DNA from: Morinoia aosen
Lineage: Eukaryota > Arthropoda > Malacostraca > Amphipoda > Talitridae
NCBI GenBank assembly: GCA_030386875.1
Contig: CM059558.1
Location: 3,543,501-3,607,500 of the forward strand
Reading direction: 5' to 3'
Length of the DNA stretch: 64,000 nucleotides
This document shows positions 54,756-64,000 of the stretch, one piece after another (the first letter of the stretch is position 1; each line of letters starts with the position of its first letter). The position numbers and the translations under genes were made by a program. Below the pieces are notes generated by a model, which worked only from the letters and a program-made list of their open reading frames with translations, had not been told where the DNA came from and did no database searches.

Positions 54756-55448
54756 CCAACAATGCACAAGCACACTTAAACAATGCCTCAATTGTAATGG
54801 ACCACACAGAACATTAGCATCAAGTTGCCCGTACAGAAAAAATAAAATAAAACAAAAAATCGAAAATGAAAAACAGGAGCATCGCCAACAAACTCGAAAC
54901 ACCTATGCTGAAATTGCAAAGCACGCAATATTACAAACAAACCCCTCGGAACACGCCCTCACACTAACATCACAAACACATATCAAACTGACAGCACTCA
55001 TCTTGGAAGCACACATAGCAGCACTGAATAGAACACAGAAATTTGGCACCTTCTTTCACAATCCTTAAAACTGAACTTCAATATCGATACCACTTTCCCA
55101 GATCGTGACTCAGCCGCATTTTTCAATGTTTACTACAAATCAGAAACAACACCACAGGAGACGGAAACGGAACAGGAAAAAACGGTGGATGTCTCTCTGG
55201 AATGTGAACAGGAGCATATGGAGGAGGCCATGGACACGGAGGCTAGAACTAAACGTAGGTTAAGTGATGTTATGGGTAATTCAAGCATAGTATTTGATAA
55301 CAAACACAACTTTCATATAAAACTGTACAGAAACTTCATAGACAATAATTATTCAGCAATCCCAGAAATTCCCCGACAGAATGGTACATCCAGGAACTCA
55401 GCGGAAAAGAAAATGATAAAGGATAAAAATTCACTTTTCATGACATGA
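54756..55448 (+). pseudogene. LINE ORF1, 3' part
   Basis: Continues ORF1 after the insertion with the second knuckle CTSTLKQCLNCNGPHRTLAS, then NTYAEIAK, a region with stops near 55070 and a final 87-codon open stretch (55185-55448) with DVSLECEQEHMEEAMDTEA. Decayed by stops and frame changes. Confidence 0.65.
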
Positions 55449-55603
55449 GATCACAAACATTACTGGATTACATTAGGAGCAACAGGGTCTAATTCACAAG
55501 AACAAAAATAAACATAATCCCCCACGAGGACTTCATAAATCTTCCAAGACACCAATCACTAATAGCAGCCCCCAAAAAAAAACAAAAAAGTAATTGCTCA
55601 AAA

Positions 55604-56260
55604 ATGAACCTGAAGAAAATAACAATAATTCAACACAACGTGCAATCTTGGAATACCAATAGAATCACACTATCCTACATATACAACACGCTAGACCCAG
55701 ACATAATACTTATCAATAGTCACTGCCTCATAAACAACCAACCCCTTAAGATCTTTAATTACAATACATTTTATTCAAATAAGCTAAACGAAAATCACGC
55801 AGGCACTGCAATAGCGCTCAGGAAAAGCATTTCGTACAGACTTACCGATGATTTCCACACAGATATGATAGCAGTAACAATAGATACGCTTCAGGGACCA
55901 ATCACCATAGGTGATTGGTCCCCAAGAAAAGACTACCTGAATTTTATAGACTTCCACATGCTTTTCAATAGACCGCACCCAACCTATTTTCTAGGTGACA
56001 TAAAGGCCGCACATAGCATAACTGGATACTCACATAGGAACAATAGAAGAAACCATCTTTTATACCTAATTTCAAAACAGAAATGCACACACATTGGACT
56101 TTTTTTTCCCACCCTAATAACTCACAATAGCACCACCTCACCCGATGTAGTTTTACAAAACTAGCATGCATTTCATAATATTTTCTTGAAGCCTGCAGCC
56201 CCATCATACCATCGGATCACATTCCAATAATCGCTACCATCACAGCCAACCCAATACAAA
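55604..56260 (+). pseudogene. LINE ORF2 endonuclease domain
   Basis: AP-endonuclease-like: IIQHNVQSWNTNR (first catalytic Asn), DPDIILINSH, GTAIALRKSI, then GDIKAAHSITGY in the position of the usual GDFNAHH, so catalytic Asn is replaced by Lys. A stop lies at 56162-56164 and the terminal SDHIPII block continues in another frame near 56208. The domain is of the Jockey/I type (inference). Inactive. Confidence 0.75.
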
Positions 56261-56699
56261 TTTCCATCAAACCGCGAAGACACTTTCATAAAGCAAATTG
56301 GAAATTATACAAGCAGTTACTATCACCTGTCACACCCTCTTCACAACCGGATCCAACTATAAACGAAATAAACAAGTACCTAGACACATGGACCAAACAC
56401 GTACAGGATGCCACAAATACTGCAGTCCCACTCATAACTCATAGAATAATCCCGGGGATCAAACTAACTCACGAAACTTTGACATTACAAGCACAATACC
56501 GACAGACAACCCATTACATCTCCAGATATGGGCCATCTATAGATTTGAACCGACATTTGAACACAATAAGAACCCGATTATAAGACATTTACAAAGGCAA
56601 ATATCAGCAAACCTGGGAGAAATTAATTCATAGTCTTAAATTGCAAGAGGATCCGAAAATGTTTTGGTCCTCTTGCAAGAGGATGATGGGCGGCAACAC

Positions 56700-58275
56700 T
56701 AAACAACAAATACCATACATAGAACATAATAAATAACAGTTACATATTCCTCAAGAAAATGAACCCATCTTCAGAGCACACTGGAAGGAAATATTTACAG
56801 AACAGGACGAACCCCACTTCGACAGGGAACACATTGCAATAGTACAAGAACAAATGAACAACATAGCAAGTACAATCAAACCATACCGAACGGGAAATAT
56901 CAACAGACTGGACCCTATACATTTTCCCCCAATTACATTTGAAGAACTATTACAAGCACTGAGACCGTTCAAACAGAAAGCACCAGGGACAACGGAAATA
57001 ACCACTTTACAACTTAAAAACTTACCAAAAAACATGATTCACTTTCTGATTTACATTTTCAATATGTCCATATCAGCTGGTTACTTCCCGAACAGTCTAA
57101 AACATGCCATAATGATTTTCCTCCCAAAACCAAACACATCCCCAAAATCAGTTCAAAATTACAGACCAATTTCCCTCCTGGATGTACACGGCAAACTACT
57201 AGATAAAATTTTAAATAATAGGTTGACAAATTTCCTTACAATTCATAATCATTTTAATAGCAGACAACACGGATTCAGATGTAATAGAGGCACACATACC
57301 GCACTGGCAACCTTGCACGAATCGATTTCCATCCAATTAGCTCAAAAATTCACAATAGACATTTGCTTAAATGTTAAAAAAGCATTCGACAAGGTATGGC
57401 ACTCTGGTCTCATCTTCAAACTTTCACAAATCAATCTTCACCCTATATTTCTCCGGACCCTGAACAATTACCTTAATAGCACGACAGCCTCAATAAGAAT
57501 ATCCAATTACATAGGGCCGCGATTTTCACTGTGCACAGGTGTACCCCAAGGAGCATGTCTATCCCTTACACTTTTCAGCTTTTATACTCATGATTTACCA
57601 CCGCCGCTACCTAAAACAGATTACATATGTTTTGCAGATGACATCACACAGATAAAAGCCGGAAAATATTCACCAAGATACGCCACAGCCAACACCAAAT
57701 GAGCAATAGAACAAATAAACATGTTCGAAAAGAAATGGAAAATATTAACCAACAGTAGTAAATTTGCCATAATCGCCATAAATAGAAGGAAAACATTTGA
57801 AGTTACCATGAACGACAAATCAATACCATACACAAATAAAGGAAAAGTCCTGGGTTTGAACATAACTACACATGGTATATCATCACTAGCCTCCATTAGA
57901 CAAGCAATAGCCTACAAAAATCTAGAAAAAATTTACCGTTTTACTCACCTCCCTACAGAAACCAAACTGAAAATATATATGGCCTTTGTAAGATCAGCAT
58001 TAATATACCCAGTCATACTTTTACACATAGCATTAGCAACAGCAATATCCAAATTACAAAGAGTTCAAAACACAGCACTTAGATTTATCACCGGCACAAG
58101 TTTAATAGGAGCAATACCATCCAAATACCTGCACAATCATCTAAATGTCCCTCCCATAAACATACTGCTACACGAGCATGCAAACAGGATCTGGCACAAC
58201 ATGCAGCAATTTGATCCTGACCTGTGTACAAAATTAAGTTTTCCTCCGGAGCTCATCCCCAAACAACATTCCTAG
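56700..58275 (+). pseudogene. LINE ORF2 reverse transcriptase domain
   Basis: Open 56854-57702 then, after an in-frame TGA at 57700-57702, 57721-58275. Landmarks: KAPGTTEIT, NYRPISLLDVHGKLLDKIL, QHGFR, LNVKKAFDKVWH (catalytic Asp of the usual LD(I/L)xKAFD replaced by Asn), GVPQGACLS and FADD (about 57630). The C-terminus (LQRVQNTALRFITG) is typical of Jockey-like ORF2. The stretch 56300-56850 links endonuclease and RT and contains stops. Confidence 0.8.
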
Positions 58276-58793
58276 ACTACTTTATGGACTACTAGAGACT
58301 ACTAGACTACTGGCAATGGCCCCCCCCCCCCTCCACCTCCAAAATATACATGAACCAACAACCTTGCCAGGCACACCTATTAAGACAATTTCTAGTCCAT
58401 TTAGGAGGACGTGGGGAAAGACCAAACTAATTTCATTAATATTTTTTATTTTCTGTTTTTTGGGGTTTTGGCGAGTGGTAGGACGGTCTTCCCCCCCATT
58501 GGTGGGAAGCCGAAACCCCAGACTTTTTACTTCATTTCAGTTGCACTGATATACAAAAATTTTTCATTAATTATTTTTCATTACTTTAAAAGTTCTTAAA
58601 TTCCTGTTTACTTACACCTCTAATTATTCAATAGCCTATCTGTAAAAATGTACGTAGTGTAAAGTGCACGTCTGAAAAACTGTATCTAGGTGTATATAAT
58701 GTATGATGTGCACAGACGCTATAATTGTAAAAAGGTAGAGAACAGCAATCAACTTGAAATTGTTTAGACAGCTAGAATGTAATGTAAGTGCTG
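58276..58793 (+). other. 3' UTR of the Jockey-like LINE
   Basis: Non-coding, with an ACTACTAGAGACTACTAGAC repeat just after the stop, a C-run at 58321-58331 and an inverted GGTTTTGG/CCGAAACC pair around 58465-58515. Ends AATGTAAGTGCTGT before poly(A). Confidence 0.6.
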
Positions 58794-59335
58794 TAAAAAA
58801 ATAAAAAATAAAAAAAATAGTTAAATAATCCTAATGAAAAAAATAAAAATAATAATAATAAAAAAGAATAAAAAAAATATAAATAAAAAATGAACAAATA
58901 AATAAAATAATAAATATGAGAAAAAAATGAAAATAAATAAATAATAATAAAAAATAAAAAAAGAGAATAAATAATGAAAATGTATATATGCATATATGTG
59001 TGCATGCGTATCGTGTACGTGTGTGTGTAAGTTTGTAGGTTATGGGTATGGAAGATGTATATAACTATTTATGAGCGCATGTGTCGTGTGTATGGATGGT
59101 AATGTATATGAAAAATAAAAATTGTATGTATACATATGTATGCCTGTGTATCGTGTGTGTGCGTAATTTTGAAAAAAAAGTATGGGTGCACGTGTCGGGT
59201 ATGTATGTGTGTATATGTATGTAAAATTTATATATATGCATATATATGTAAAAAAAATAAAAAAATAAATACAAAAAATAAAAATAATATATGTATAAGT
59301 TAGTATATAGTATATGTATATATAGTGTATGTATA
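58794..59335. repeat. Low-complexity A-rich (AAAT)n tract and TATG/TATA microsatellites
   Basis: From the LINE poly(A) the sequence becomes AAAAATAAAAATAATAATAA-like until about 58980, then alternating TATATGCATATATGTG and TGTATGTAT tracts to 59335. Stop-free frames here are artefacts. Confidence 0.85.
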
Positions 59336-60118
59336 TAGGGACTTGTAGACGAGCATAAAATTGCCTAAGCTTAAATTTAAATTCACTCCGTGTACGGATT
59401 GCTCATGTCGCCATCTACCGTGGATATAATAATACAATAGAGCAGAGTAGACGCGGCATAATACAAAACATGAATCACTTTCAGCATAAAAAGCCCTCAT
59501 GTGTACTTCTCCTTTATTATTTTAACTAACTTGTAGCAAGAATAAAAACAAGATGCACAAGATTACCTAATTATGCGTTGAGCGCCTTTTTCTTCTTCCA
59601 CTATCCCTTTCCTTTTCTCTCCTTTTTTCTCTTCTGGCACACTCTGTGCCAAACTCTAATTCTCTTCTCATTCTTTCCTACTGTCACCGCCTCCCCCCCC
59701 CCCCGTATCACTGATACGAACTGCCGTAAAAGTATATAAGTAACACCGCTGCTTCACTCCCGCAAACAGAACTCGACGGCTGAAGCAACAAGTACACCTA
59801 GCCTCACAATTATAACGAACTTTGTGGATCGAAAAAATTTGTGACATGTAAGAAATGCATACATTGACCTAGTAGTTTTGTATTTCTCGACATCAAGGAA
59901 CATGATTAGAATTGTTTGTTGAGGCAGATTTTCAAAAATATCAGTGTGAGTGAGCATAAAAAAATGAAAAAAGTGAGTTTACAGATTAATTAAGAGTGCA
60001 CGCTTTAATTCACACAACAAACTTATGAGATTTCTCATTTAAATGCTTGACGATAACATATAGGGAAAATAGAGAAATACGGTGTTTACAGGAGAAATGA
60101 AGATAAAATTTGTAAAAA
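59336..60118. other. Non-coding interval
   Basis: No gene supported. TTTCTCTTCTGGCACACTCT near 59625 and a C-run at 59693-59704; otherwise unremarkable. Confidence 0.35.
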
Positions 60119-60330
60119 CTGTTGGTCAATATTTACTTGCATGTTGTCAACGATTTTCATGATTTCGTTGCGAAGAATCAATAAAGGAACACATTTAAGA
60201 ATGTTTTACATGAATGACATTCTGCCCGGTGATGCGTTATTTTCGAATTATTCAACTTTAAAGCTGGCTTGTGCGTGCCATGGAAGCGCGCGCGACTAGC
60301 GTAATTTAATTAATAACGGAAGCTAACCCC
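60119..60330. repeat. Diverged ~210-bp direct repeat, copy 1
   Basis: TTGGTCAATATTTACT, TTGTCAACGATTTT, TTTTACA(T/C)GAATGACA and AACGGAAGCTAACCCC occur in the same order at 60822-61037. Confidence 0.7.
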
Positions 60331-60356
60331 CTACTACAAACGTAAAGAGGTTGGGT

Positions 60357-60557
60357 CGTGAGAGGTAGTCACAGTTCTTTTAGTGAAAATTATAAATAAA
60401 GGTTTCTAGTGACGTTTGTTTACATTGACTCCAAAGTGGCTGCCGCCATGGCGCCAACCGGTACTGAAGATGGCGGCAGCTATCTTGGAGTCGATGTAAG
60501 CAAACATCACTAGAAACCTTTTATAATTTTCCCTAGAAGAACTGTGGCTACCCCTCC
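60357..60557. repeat. ~200-bp near-palindrome (MITE-like)
   Basis: Left arm GGTAGTCACAGTTCTTTTAG through GGTTTCTAGTGACGTTTGTT to GGCTGCCGCCAT is answered in reverse by ATGGCGGCAGCTATCTTGGA through AACATCACTAGAAACC to AGAACTGTGGCTACC. Arms about 80-90 bp, about 85-90 percent matched, loop about 25 bp. Confidence 0.9.
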
Positions 60558-60744
60558 ATTCTGCTGGTGTGGATTGAGAGCGTATAATTTTATTATTTCG
60601 TTTACTTATCCTTAACAGAAATGAATTAATATGCTTTTCAACTAATAAGATGCTTATCATCAAATGAGCTTGATGTTTAAACTTTTAATTAGTGAAAAAA
60701 ACTCGTAATTTTCTCGTTGCTCGTATCCTAGTATATGTGAACAT

Positions 60745-60800
60745 CTGTATGTGCACATACATATATTTATATATATATATATAAATATATGTATGTGTGC
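60745..60800. repeat. AT-rich palindromic microsatellite
   Basis: ACATACATATATTTATATAT followed by its approximate complement ATATAAATATATGTATGT; a self-complementary simple repeat. Confidence 0.8.
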
Positions 60801-60821
60801 ATTTACGCTCAATAGTTTGGT

Positions 60822-61037
60822 CAATATTTACTCTAATTTTGTCAACGATTTTTAAAATTTCGTAGCTATAGATAGGTAATATAGTCGATTTTAAGACGTT
60901 TTACACGAATGACAATGTTCCCGGAAATGCTTAGTTTTCGAGTTATTTAAGTTTAAAGTTATACGTACGGCGCTCCTGAATGGCCTTTTTTGCGCAAAAA
61001 CAGTCATTGTTTTTGCAATGGAAACGGAAGCTAACCC
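60822..61037. repeat. Diverged ~210-bp direct repeat, copy 2
   Basis: Second copy of 60119-60330, about 705 bp downstream and in the same orientation; AACGGAAGCTAACCCC is exact in both. Confidence 0.7.
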
Positions 61038-61392
61038 CCGGCGGAGCAGATTTCAGACTTTTCAGTCACTGTGGGCTGTTACTGCCTTGGAGAGAGACAG
61101 TTGCGTTCACCGAGGAAAGACTGCCTTTGCCGAGCTCTTGCGAATAACCTATAGATTTATCCGTAATTAAAGCTAATTAGAGACATTAATTATTCTCATT
61201 GTACCCGCAACTGGCTCTCTCCCTTCCATCTGGGGTGAGCTGCGTAGCGGTATTTCATTTGAGGTAGGCTCCAAGCCTGACTTCACTATTGTCCATCTTG
61301 TAACTAATTTTTTGTGTTGTTATTTATAAATTTCTGCTAGCTAATAATTGTATTTGTGTGTGACCCCCTTCTGGGGGTTACATAATCTAACG
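61038..61392 (+). other. Presumed 5' UTR of the right-hand LINE
   Basis: GC-richer than the surroundings (CTTTTCAGTCACTGTGGGCT, CAACTGGCTCTCTCCC) and directly upstream of the gag-like ORF. TTTTCAGTC resembles an initiator element, and internal promoters at the very 5' end are usual in Jockey/R1-type LINEs. The exact start is not resolvable. Confidence 0.4.
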
Positions 61393-63257
61393 ATGGCAGA
61401 TTTGCCTCTAACAAATCGTTATGCTGATTTGAGGGAAGAGGACGAATCTGATGATGGAGATATGCCTCACTCACAACCGGTCAATTTGGAGGAGGGGAGT
61501 GGTAGTCACTCACATCCCAGAAGTAACTTAGGAGACCTTGAATGCATGGATGATTCTATTATCCAAGGAACTTGGTTCAAAGTGAACCAACAGTCCAACA
61601 AAAGAGAAAGAGAAAATCAAGACAATCCTGACTCAGGATCTGAATGTGAAATACCAAAAGAGACCAGAAATCCTTCCTCTCCTCTCAAAACTCCTGCCCA
61701 CCCAAAAAATAAGACATTAGAATCTCAAGGCAAAATATGTACTTTACTTTTCTCTCAGCCACTTGAATTTACTGAATTTATTGGTGCCTCTAAAAGAAAA
61801 ATGACCCTTGATCCTTTTGGAGTAGCCCAAGGATTAAAAGATGTACTAAACTTTGATTGTGTAAAAGATGTAAGAGTTAACAAACGTAGAAATATAAAAT
61901 TGCAGTAGAATTCAAAGATGCATCACAGGCAGAATTTGAAAGAGTCCTTCACGTAGATCATATTGGAAAATTTGCTGTCAAATGTTACAAACCTGAAGCA
62001 GAAACATCTGAAGTATCTTGAGGAGTTATTGGCACCATTGACCAGGAAGTAAACCTTGAAGACCTGGTACCTATCATTAAATGTGACAACTTTACTGCTC
62101 TGAAAATGGTAAGACTGCCTAAATTTGTTAATGGAAAGAAGGAGGTCTCCCAAAGTGTTAAGGTAGGCTTTGCGGGAAAGGAAATCCCTAAATCCCTCAA
62201 AATTGATTTCATGTACTTTTCTGTCAGGCCATACTCTCCTCCCCCTTTGAGATGTTACAAATGTCAGCGCCATGGTCACTTTGCCAGTGGCTGCACATCA
62301 ATGGAGCGTTGCCTCATATGTAGTGGCAAACATTCAAAAGATAATTGTAATGCTACTGTTCCATGCTGTGCAAACTGTGGGGGAGCTCACGTGGCAAGTT
62401 CCAGGTATTGCCCCCTAATTAAGACTTCTTTGGAGATCAGATCTCAAATGAAAGAAGGTGCATCCTTTTTGAAGGCACGTAGGAAAGTGTCATCTGAAAG
62501 TGAGGTATCAAATAGGAGCCCTCCTAGAATTGTGGAAAATCATTCCCAAAGTCTGCATGAGTTCAGTCAAATCACAGGTGGGGAACAATCCTTCAATCAT
62601 TACATTCCTGGCAGTCAAACTGCAACCAATACTAGTGGCAAGAAAACCTATGCGTCACTGTTGAAGAGTACTGAACCCAAAAAAGTTGTTCAGGTTGATA
62701 TCCATCAGTCGCAGGGGTATTACTTGCCACGAAAGGTTCCCAACCAGAGTTGTAATAGGGATTTTCATAATGTATTGACTGAATATTGTGAACCCAATGT
62801 TATTTGTAATAGACAAAATCAAAATGTAGTGGCAGACAGTTTGGAAGGTCAGGATGCCCAATTGGATGGAGGCTCCTCTGTTAACTTGAGATCTTCTGTT
62901 GAGAAAATGATTGAGTCGTATATGCAGTCCATGATTGACGACCTTTTTACTCGTTTGGGTAAATTCATAGTGGAAGATTTTTCCTTAAATTTAACTTTTG
63001 AAAAAAAACGTGAGCGTAGTTTGTTGATTCTAGGTATGAAAAGAAATCATCTTGGGCAGAAAATAGGCAGTGAACTATTGAATGAGTATCATAATTCTAC
63101 AGTATCCCAAGATAAATGCGATACACCCTCAAATAATTGTGCAGTTCTAGATAAAAAATTTTCTTCTGAGTCTAGCCAAAAGGCAGACCTACTAAACCAA
63201 GCAAAATTCCAAAAACAAACCTTGCTCAACGTAGAGAAACTAAACAGCAAGGACTGA
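61393..63257 (+). pseudogene. LINE ORF1 (gag-like) with three CCHC knuckles
   Basis: Starts MADLPLTNRYADLREEDESD at the ATG at 61393. An acidic/Ser-rich N-terminus is followed by an RRM-like part (GKICTLLFSQPLEF...KDVRVNKRRNIK). A frameshift near 61900 and a TGA at 62018-62020 break the frame; it resumes to 63257. Three knuckles follow PPPLR: CYKCQRHGHFASGC, CLICSGKHSKDNC and CANCGGAHVASSRYC (about 62255-62415). The Ser/Asn/Gln-rich C-terminal region is about 280 codons. The protein would bind LINE RNA. Two lesions only, so decay is moderate. Confidence 0.8.
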
Positions 63258-63269
63258 TCACAAAGAAAA

Positions 63270-64000
63270 ATGCAAAATAACTTTAAAATATGTAACGAAG
63301 CTATTCAAAGAAGTGATCAGTCAGAAAAGGTCTTTCAAATATCTCAATTTAATTGCAATGGATTGCAAAGTAAACTTTCAGAAGTAAAACTTTATTTGTA
63401 TACCAAAAAACCAGACATCCTTTGCTTGTGTGAGACTTGGATTAATGCTCACGAACCAAAATTTATTGGATATCGGTGTGTGTGGGTACATAGAGAAAAC
63501 TGTAATAGAGATGGTATATGTTTTGTAATTAGAAATGATATAAATTTTTTTTTGAGAAAAAAACTCCATCCCTTTCCTAATGGAAAATTGGAATTTTTAT
63601 GTGTTATTAAGGTGTTCTCCTCTCATGGATATCTTGATCTTCTAAATGTCTACAATCCAAATGCTAATATTACTGTTGATGAACTTAATCGTTACTTTGT
63701 GCAATTAGGTGAACTATTTCTTATAATAGGTGATTTTAATGCCCATGCACCTCTTTGAGACCCCAGACAGAGATGGAATGCCACTGGCAGGAACCTTATT
63801 CAGCTTATGAATGATAATTTGCTTGGAATACTTAACCCTCCTGATCTTCCTACTTATATAGATGCCAGAACAGGTACATGCTCCACTCTCGATTTGTGCA
63901 TAGTTCCTCCAACCTTCTTGGCCTGTGGCTCCCTGCAAAGAGGTGCAGATCTTGGCAGTGATCATTTTCCCATTGAGTGTTCCTTTGGTGTAGTTCTTAA
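63270..64000 (+). pseudogene. LINE ORF2, endonuclease domain, cut by the window edge
   Basis: Begins 12 bases after ORF1 ends. AP-endonuclease blocks: ISQFNCNGLQSKL (first catalytic Asn), KPDILCLCETWI (catalytic Glu), DLLNVYNP, and LIIGDFNAHAPL (catalytic Asp/Asn, about 63730). An in-frame TGA at 63756-63758 stands where Trp is usual after APL, then the same frame continues to STLDLC and GSDHFPI (catalytic Asp/His, about 63955). RT must lie beyond the window. Jockey/R1/I-type by endonuclease pattern (inference). One nonsense codon is the only lesion seen. Confidence 0.8.

Larger units (their letters stand above)
47210..58795 (+). mobile_element. Jockey-like LINE, decayed, containing three nested transposons
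   Basis: 5' UTR (about 47210-47890), gag-like ORF1 (47794-48612, resuming 54756-55448), ORF2 endonuclease (55604-56260) and RT (about 56700-58275), 3' UTR and poly(A) at about 58794. The ORF1 zinc-knuckle region is split exactly by a TTA-flanked Harbinger-like element (48613-54752); removing it with one TTA leaves the ORF1 frame continuous. The 5' boundary is uncertain. Confidence 0.8.

Noticed and set aside
58794..59335. Short Tyr/Phe-rich minus-strand frames
   Set aside because: Low-complexity AAAT and TATG tracts produce them.

Overview
This window is eukaryotic, AT-rich, repeat-dominated DNA. The content (a terminal-exon C2H2 zinc-finger gene, Copia elements with a Copia-type initiator-Met primer site, a Mag-like Ty3/gypsy element, Tc1/mariner, hAT, PIF/Harbinger-like and DUF4817-type DNA transposons, and Jockey/I/CR1-type LINEs) fits an arthropod, probably an insect with a large genome. 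The species assignment is inference. I see no bacterial operons, CRISPR arrays, rRNA or convincing tRNA.

Layout. 1-3815: a 13-bp minisatellite with about 1.4-kb higher-order periodicity. 5358-6497: the only likely host gene, an exon coding for eight C2H2 fingers behind a splice acceptor. 6.5-12.8 kb: non-coding DNA with several copies of a short retroposon family (called family A here), two copies of an old roughly 500-bp repeat and a foldback element. 12.9-14.4 kb: the 3' end of an I-type LINE (RNase H, zinc knuckle, TAC-rich tail). 15.1-24.4 kb: an inverted-repeat element split by a nearly complete minus-strand Ty3/gypsy element (412-bp LTRs, target duplication GTAGT), itself split by a 5'-truncated CR1-group LINE. 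27.2-33.1 kb: a dead Tc1 transposon split by a Copia element whose 1280-residue polyprotein is uninterrupted. 33.1-36.0 kb: a 186-bp direct duplication enclosing a long-TIR DUF4817-type element and a 21-bp minisatellite, then a 40-bp AT-rich array. 37.4-47.0 kb: a mosaic of minus- and plus-strand family A copies, short tandem arrays, a hAT C-terminal relic and two diverged copies of a multi-kilobase block. 47.2-58.8 kb: a decayed Jockey-like LINE holding three further transposons one inside another (Harbinger-like, then hAT, then Copia), each with its own target duplication. 59-61 kb: low-complexity DNA, a near-palindrome and a diverged duplication. 61.4-64.0 kb: ORF1 and the start of ORF2 of another LINE, running off the window.

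The most informative result is the insertion chronology. Two nested stacks can be ordered from target-site duplications and reading-frame continuity across the insertions. The Copia at 28-32 kb is the youngest and probably the most complete element: its comparable LTR sequence is identical and its ORF is intact. The Ty3/gypsy element is also recent (one LTR difference) yet carries a nonsense codon and a homopolymer frameshift. Candidates for novelty are family A, the higher-order minisatellite, and a recurrent hammerhead-like core motif.
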